DNA of 64,000 bases from Zygaena filipendulae (Eukaryota > Arthropoda > Insecta > Lepidoptera > Zygaenidae), in assembly GCA_907165275.2 (NCBI GenBank), contig OU015664.1:9448001-9512000 (forward strand), in the 5' to 3' direction. Shown here in pieces: positions 57,497 through 64,000 of the stretch (its first letter is position 1; every line of letters starts with the position of its first letter). The translations under genes and the position numbers were made by a program. The notes under the pieces are model-generated. The model worked only from the letters and a program-made list of their open reading frames with translations. It did no database searches and was not told the DNA's origin.

Positions 57497-58254
57497 AGTC
57501 TTATTTGTCTCCCCTAACCTAGGGTAGCCTGGTAAAGATCACGTATTAGTGATAAGGTCGCCTATTGTAGCCTCATATTAATAAGTTTTAGTAAGTTATA
57601 TTAAGTAGCAATAACTCAAGTTTGTGGGCGTACAATAAAATTATCTCATTTAATTTCATTTAAATGTGCCAACGATGTCTAAGAATATTTTTTGAACACT
57701 ATTGTTTTGCAGATGCTATTGGTTTTTCGGGGAGTGTAGAACTATTTGAATAGGTACATGGTGTGCTACTATATACGTAATCTGCTGTTGACTGTACCAT
57801 TGCCATTGTGTTTGTCTATGGCAGCTACAATGGCTCCTCCAAACACCGAGTAAGTGGAGCCGCAGGCAACAAACAGCTACTAAAACAAACTACTCCAAAC
57901 GCTTCCATTCCACGCAGATTTTACATCATACGCAAGAGTTGTAAGGGGTGGTTGTTTAATTTAGCCATTGATTGCTCATTGTACAGGATGCTGTGATCCC
58001 ATGCGCGCCGCTGTAGGCAAGGGTGCATATTATATAAAGGGAGTATTTACTCAATATGTTTGATTAAGGGGTGCATTACTTAAGTTGTTTAAAGTGAATT
58101 AAACTTAGGATTCTCCTTTATGCGGGTGTTGTAAGTGAGTTAAGACAATGTAATCTTGGTCTTTATTAATTTGTCACGTCGAGTCTTGGAAGTTAATTAG
58201 CGCTTGTAAATGCCGGCTAGACTCGTTTGGCTTTTTATGAAATGGGAGAGTGAC
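57497..58254. other. LINE 3'-UTR fragment, then unassigned sequence
   Basis: 57513-57600 carries AGGGTAGCCTGG...GTGATAAGGTCGCC...TGTAGCCTCAT, the stem-like 3'-UTR motif of another lepidopteran LINE. A second copy is at 61770-61850. The rest, to the MITE at 58259, holds no ORF or repeat that I recognise. Confidence 0.45.
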
Positions 58255-58258
58255 ATTT

Positions 58259-58511
58259 GGACATAGATAAGCAATAGTGTGTTAACCCACACTGGAAATT
58301 TTTTGAGTATATCGTGTTTTAAAATTATAACGCCATTTTGTGTCTACATTTTTTATATTAAATGTATGTAACAAAGTTACATATTTAAACAATGTAAGGT
58401 AAACAATGTAAGGTAAACAAATAATTAAAAAACGTTCTATAACTCTCAATAAAGCGTTCTGTATCAATAACTTTATTTTGTGAGTCAACATGTTATTGCT
58501 TATTTGCGTCC
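58259..58511 (+). mobile_element. MITE C, copy 4
   Basis: 253 bp; the extra length includes a 14-bp tandem duplication (AATGTAAGGTAAAC twice, about 58393-58420). Target duplication ATTT at 58255-58258 and 58512-58515. Confidence 0.85.
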
Positions 58512-58944
58512 ATTTAGTTTTTGTAATATCACTCAGAGCTGCTTTAATGATTAATATATTTTAAGTAATGGTTACTGAATTTACGGACTAAAAAAAATTT
58601 GTGAAATAGCATAGATATTGCAGAGCACCTACATCTTTGCTTTCGAAACAAAATAAACTTGAGATCCTCATTTCTTGATACTCGTATAACATGATCATCA
58701 AGTAATAGCGGAAGTCAAAATTAGCTTATAAAAAAATTACCCTTACAACCCTCGAAAACATAACTAAGGAGTAGGTATTACGCTTCGAAATCCCCGTTGT
58801 ACTCAATATGATTATATTGGCGTGGTCCAAAACATAAGAGGATTGGTGGAGGCTTTAGTTATAAAGTTATAAGAAGTTATAAAAAATAGGACTTTAAAAT
58901 TTTATGTTTGTTCAATGTTCATCCTTATTATTATAAAACAAAGT

Positions 58945-59122
58945 CATTCGCCGCGTTTATCTGTTCGTTCGCCATAAACCTGAGAACTGCTACACGGATT
59001 TTCATGCAGTTTTCACAATATAAACAGTGATTCGAGAGGAAGGTTTATGCGTATAGTTTATCGTTAAATTCTGGCGGGAATTCTGAAATTAACGCGGCTG
59101 AAACCGGGGGGGATAACTAGTG
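58945..59122 (-). repeat. Family A variant
   Basis: GTCATTCGCCGCGTTTATCT, TTCATGCAGTTTTCACAATA, GGGGGGGATAACTAGTG. Confidence 0.6.
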
Positions 59123-59525
59123 TATAATAAATAACTGTAATGTGTTCATTTTTTGATTGTATTCGTTGAAGTAAATAAAAAAAAGTGCAGGTGTTTTTCT
59201 GCACTAATCTATAATTAATAAAACTGTTATATAGTAAGTTAATATAGATAGTGCGATAGTTAGTAGCTTGGAGGTCAACAAATATATTTTTTTGATAAGT
59301 TCAACAACTAGATGCACTTTACTTTCTGTCATATTTGTCGAAAAATATTCACAAGTAGACAGTGAGCGCAAGTGCAGTGAAGCCATTTTAAGTCAGACTA
59401 TCAAGGCTGAGTACGTCGTATACGTATTCTTGACCTAGTTTGCGTGTTACCGAAACTAATAAGACACTCTACAGGTGTGTAAATTTAAAAAACAGCTAAC
59501 GCCATCTAGTATCGAAAAGTGAAAT

Positions 59526-59851
59526 AGGCTAGTTTCCTTGGTAAAAAAATCAAAATTCTATTTAGTCCGTCAGTTAGATAATAAAAAAATAAAAGACACG
59601 TATTTTTTGCTTTTTTAAAATAATGGAAATATGCATAGATAAAGCGCATTAAAGTTTAGGGTGGGGGACTCGTGATGTCACAGCTCGCTATAACGTGCGA
59701 ACAAACTGTAGCGAAGCGTGACGTCATGTGAAATTTCGACTTGATATATCTCCGTTATTTTTTGGTTACATAAAAAATAAAAAAATACGTGTCCAATATT
59801 TTTTAATAATCTACAAAACGGACTAAAAAGAAAAATTTAGGAAACTAGCCT
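59526..59851 (+). mobile_element. MITE B variant with different terminal repeats
   Basis: The core is that of MITE B (AGTCCGTCAG, GTTTAGGGTGGGGGACTCGT, TGACGTCA at about 59720), but the outer ends are AGGCTAGTTTCCT on both arms, a perfect inverted repeat. The dinucleotide AT flanks both ends. Confidence 0.75.
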
Positions 59852-60839
59852 ATTATGGCTACTCAACCTTTAATATTTTTTGTAAGAGCTTTATATTGTA
59901 TAGCTTGTGACATGCACTCGATCAGAACAGGGGAGGTAGACACGGCAACTGGATACAATGTAGCGTCAACGGCATAATTTCACGGTCGGCCGTCATCGGC
60001 GCCTGTTCGATAATAAGTGCAACTTATTACACGAATCCCTTTTATGTTCCGATTCTTTGTTAGGAAAAGGATGTTTTTTTTTATCACAACAAAAGAATCG
60101 CTAATATGTTAGGAAATTATTGTAATATAGATAATCTAGCGTCGAAAAGCCCGTTCCATATGGATTATCTCATTGTGCTTACTCAACTTATAATGTAAAT
60201 GTCTGAATGTAAATAGGCATTGAATGAAATTGTATACTTGTTTTTAATAATAAAGGATTTCCTGTGCGTATTTACTGCCTAAATACTTTCCTTCACCGAT
60301 CACCGATTTGTGTTTTTTTCAGTTCTGTATAATTATAATACATCCATCAAAAACATAAATGTGAAAGAGAGCCAAGTTCGCACCAAAAACCTTGCGAGAT
60401 TACGATTTCGCTAATAAAAGAAGTGTAATCTAACTATATAACAAGTTGTTTCGAAGTTTCATAAATAGCTCCTGTCGTGTTCTTCAGTTGTTTTAGAAGA
60501 AAATTCGTTATGTTCTTTACAAAGCAATAGTGCGAGTTGGCAACTTCATGATATTAAACTTTGTTCTTCTTGCGAACTTGGCTGACACACTCGTGTGTCT
60601 AATTAAATTTGAAATTGCCCAAGGCGTAAGAAAACTGAATTTGATTGTGATATTATCAAGAAATAACTATAATATCATAAAATGGTATAGATATACTTAG
60701 TTGTTTACTTGAAAATATATTTAAAGTAAAGTTTAAAATAATAGCGCTTCAAACTAATCAGTATCGGAAAACCTTTATTATTTTGTAAAACAAAGCTTTA
60801 GGGCTTGACTGTCGAGTCTCGAAGATATTATTAATAATC

Positions 60840-61030
60840 TTTGTTTTTATTTATTTATTATTAGGCACACAAAACAGTTAACAATCGAAAATAAAATAAA
60901 AAATATACCTAAGCACAAAAGTTTAAGAGCTAGATTGCATACCAATATTTGCGTACACAACAGAGCAAGGGCAGGTAAAATACCATAAGAAACAAAACAT
61001 ATAAGTATAAAAATATATACAGAATAAAAC
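60840..61030 (-). repeat. Possible LINE 3' tail in antisense
   Basis: TTTATTTATTTATTATTAGG on the plus strand begins a block rich in A and C, like the tail at 34254. It runs into a family A copy at 61048. Confidence 0.3.
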
Positions 61031-61047
61031 TATGTATATCTTATATC

Positions 61048-61325
61048 TATACATATAAATCAAATTGAAGTGTCTGTTTGTAATTTCAAATTAACAGTTT
61101 TTCACAAAATGCATATGAAAGTATACCTATAGGTACGGTATAACTTACATTAAATAAATCAATTTTAAAATTTTTTCTCTGTCTGTCTATCTGTTTGTTC
61201 CGGCTTATCTCTAAAACGGCTGGACCGACTTTAACAGTACTTTCACTAGCAGACGGAGTAACTTAGGCTACTTTCATTTTAGAAAAAAATTGTTCCCGCG
61301 GGAATTCCGGAACTCCGGAATTCCT
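61048..61325 (-). repeat. Family A2 copy joined to MITE B
   Basis: ATCTATACATATAAATCAAA start, CTCTGTCTGTCTATCTGTTT, AAAACGGCTGGACCGACTTT. It breaks into a MITE B copy near 61325. Confidence 0.65.
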
Positions 61326-61558
61326 ATAACGGCAATATATTGAGTTTAAATTTCGCATGACGTCACTATTCCGGCAGTTTGTATGGCGGTTTTAGCGGTT
61401 AGTGACGTCACGACCCCCTCACCCCTTAACTATAATGCGCTTTATCTCTGTATATTTTAATTTATACGAAAAATCAAAAAATACGTGTCTATTGTTTTTT
61501 TATTTTCTAACTGACGGACTAATTAGAATTTTGATTTTCAAAAGTAGTCCACATCCCC
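61326..61558 (-). mobile_element. MITE B, left-truncated copy
   Basis: Begins in the middle (ATAACGGCAATATATTGAG); two TGACGTCA sites (about 61357 and 61402); right end GTAGTCCACATCCCC. It is joined to a family A copy. Confidence 0.75.
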
Positions 61559-61767
61559 ATAGTCAAGTCATATTCAGTCACTTCGCCAGGGTAGCATTTG
61601 GTAATGTAAAGTTTCCGCCATGACACTGGGTAGGTATAATATGATTGATCTGGTTTACCATTGATATTCATAGGGAGGGTAAGTACTACCCATCCATCAG
61701 CACAGCTTGAATGATATAGCAAAACTAATTACACTGACTCGTGACGTTTTAGGGGGATAAATAAAAT

Positions 61768-61850
61768 AAATTAGGGTAGCCCGGTGGAGATAACTTAATA
61801 GTGATAAGGTCGCCCATGGTAGCCTCATGTTTCTTAAGTTTGTCTAGTAA
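61768..61850 (+). repeat. LINE 3'-UTR fragment
   Basis: TTAGGGTAGCCCGGTGGAGA, then GTGATAAGGTCGCCCATGGT and AGCCTCATG, matching the block at 57513-57600. Confidence 0.5.
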
Positions 61851-61894
61851 CTATTGTTTACAAACAATAGTTTGTAGTTCATGTAAAAACCAGT

Positions 61895-62060
61895 TACTAT
61901 ATAAATGCGAAAGTGAGTTTGTCTGTTAGTTTGTTACGCTTTCACACCATATTGGCTCAACCGATCATCATGAAATTTTGCATACACGCTGTCATGGGTA
62001 CAGAGAAGGACATAGGGTATTGTTTATTTCGGGATTGCTCCGGGAACTCCCGAGGTTATT
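61895..62060 (-). repeat. Family A copy
   Basis: ACTATATAAATGCGAAAGTG to GGATTGCTCCGGGAACTCC. The ACTAGCTG end is lost. Confidence 0.62.
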
Positions 62061-64000
62061 TCAAATTTGCGAAGAGGAATCTTTCATAAAATAGTTATTA
62101 TACTTATAGATCCTAAGTTACTTACAGATTTGCCTTCAGCAAAGTTTTCTTAAAAGCTACATGACAGTAGGTAACTACCTAGATTTTTTATTAAAACGAT
62201 CTCTGACGTTTTCGTTATAATATTAGCGCAACGGTGAACTGTCCGATCTGACCGAAATATCCTCTCACGATATCCGAAAGTGACTAGGTCCTTTCAGTGT
62301 TTCCATGTCCGCAACAACAGCTGCTCTTTAAACAACGAACATCAGCAGCTCCAACGTACTGTCATCAATCAATCGACGAATTTCTCATTATATGCATTTA
62401 ATAGGGCGAGTGCACAAGACTCGTCAACATCGAGGGGTCACGAATGACAAATGACAGTGATCGTTTATCTTCCTAACTGTCACCGTAGCCAATCAACACA
62501 CGTGAAACTCTCTTAAAATTTCCACAAACACACTTCGAGCACGCTAAACTGATCCATAAAGACGAGCGTACAAGATTCAAATTGGATGTCAAAGGTAAAT
62601 ATGTATTTTCATCTACGAAATCCAGTAGCAAATGATCTGTGAAAGTGTTTGTGGTACATAATCAAGTTTGTAGTGAAAGGGGGTCTGGTATATTGGTTAT
62701 CGGCGAGGAGATCGATCGGTCGCCATGACTACGAGTCCAGTGGTCAAGTGACCGCTAATCACGCGATTTTGTATCGCTAATTTTTATCGACGTTTATAAG
62801 TGAAACACGATAGTATGAGTAATATTTTACTTGCTAGTTGCCTTTAGGTGGCGCATCACAGTGCAGGAAGATACATATAAGTGGTAAACGTTTCAAACTT
62901 TCAAGTTTCAAAATTATCATAATTACCAACTTTTTCAGTGAAACGATTGCTACACAAAGCATAATGCAAAAATTGTTTTTTTTTTCTGTTTGGTAGTTTG
63001 TGTGACAAGAGCGTGCGAAATACAAACCAATAAGTAGGTACAAATAAACAGACAGACAGGACGACGACAAATTGAATTTCTATTATAGAAATCACCGGTT
63101 TGGATTCTTTTTAACCGATCGAAATTTTTAACCGCCTAAATTTTTCATTTGTCTGCATTTTATTGTGAACCAATATTTACAGAAAATTATGATAATATGA
63201 ATTCGGTTTACAGACGGCAAAAATGTGATTCGTTGATTGTTAAAAAGTTAGTTTTTCGAAATAGTATTTCAACTGTTTCTACATATTCTGCAATGTTTTC
63301 ATTAAAAAAGGAATTATAGTCACATGAATTTAGAACTTCTTTCTTTATTCGCAAGAATCATTATCGTGTGCAAACCCTTTTATCATTAGTATCATATAGC
63401 GATAATATTTCCGAGCACACAACCTAAGTACGCGAGCTTATACTCAACATGCATATAAAAAGGTATAACAGCACATAATAAACAATTTTGTAGAAATTTA
63501 ATTAAAAATAGAAATTCCGCGAATGGATGGTCGAAAGCTGTAAAACTTACGAGCATTGAAGCACGTTTACTGAATATCATGAAGACATTAACAAAGACCT
63601 CGGCTGCAACCGAAGATAGAGCATTAAATGGAGGAAATACACTAAATATGTTTCGTGTTTTTATTATGTAATTCTCGCTATAAAGTTTTACGAAATAGCC
63701 TGTTTGGGAGCATCGAAAACAAGTCACGAATTTTTATTTTCCAATGGATATGTCGTGGACCAAATAATAATGTAGGACATAATTAATTGTAATGTCCGAA
63801 CGTTCTCAAGAATGGTGGTCAACATAGTTGATGCTTTGCAGGATATCTCAAAATCTTACTAATACCCAATTCAAGAAAGACAATTTTCTAGAATATCGAT
63901 CAACGTGTAGGTGCAAAATTTTGTGATGCTCGGTTGAGTAGTAATAATAAAAAAAAAGACTCACATATTTTGCATTGAAGGGTTTATGGTGATTTCAAAG
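62061..64000. other. No gene recognised
   Basis: 62280-62620 is somewhat less AT-rich. Open frames up to 111 codons exist on the minus strand (63392-63727) but have no recognisable domain and are probably chance. Confidence 0.3.

Noticed and set aside
63392..63727. 111-codon minus-strand gene
   Set aside because: No domain, no splice or promoter context, low-complexity hydrophobic composition; probably chance in AT-rich DNA.

Overview
The window looks like gene-poor nuclear DNA of a moth or butterfly. It is AT-rich and packed with dispersed repeats of a type common in Lepidoptera, with the recurring core 'actagctgttccccgcggtttcacccgcg' (split here as ACTAGCTGTTCCCCGCGG + TTTCACCCGCG). It also has a tRNA-derived SINE, non-LTR retrotransposon tails and several MITE families. 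The species cannot be told from the sequence.

There is one convincing host gene, on the minus strand at 8006-11011. It encodes a secreted, probably GPI-anchored leucine-rich-repeat adhesion protein that I read as connectin-like. Two coding exons join in frame (9958-11011 and 8006-8454) to give 500 codons. The acceptor at 11029 shows that at least one further, non-coding 5' exon lies upstream (higher coordinates).

Two near-complete retrotransposons dominate the rest. The first is an intact Ty1/copia element at 12017-16583, minus strand, with identical 174-bp LTRs, a TGATC target duplication, a half-tRNA-iMet primer site and one 1316-codon Gag-Pol ORF. The second is a CR1/Jockey-type LINE at 53213-57496, plus strand. 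It has a PHD-finger ORF1 and an endonuclease-RT ORF2 that lacks an ATG at its expected start.

Layout: 1-8000 is repeats (family A, family F, SINE E, MITE C); 8-11 kb is the connectin-like gene with MITE B copies in its intron; 12-16.6 kb is the copia element; 17-37 kb is mostly family A copies, MITEs B, C and I, and LINE tails; 37-47 kb holds two 236-bp long-TIR elements (D), MITE B and C copies, a broken LINE RT end and a palindromic MITE (J); 47-53 kb holds a SINE split by a TA-duplicating DNA transposon, a long foldback repeat and an 8-bp satellite; 53-57.5 kb is the LINE; 57.5-64 kb holds MITEs B and C, LINE tails and otherwise unexplained sequence.

Apart from the connectin-like gene, what can be read here is mobile-element biology: nested insertions give relative ages, and two MITE families carry diagnostic structures (paired TGACGTCA palindromes; 4-bp A/T-only target duplications). 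I found no evidence for a novel multi-gene system.
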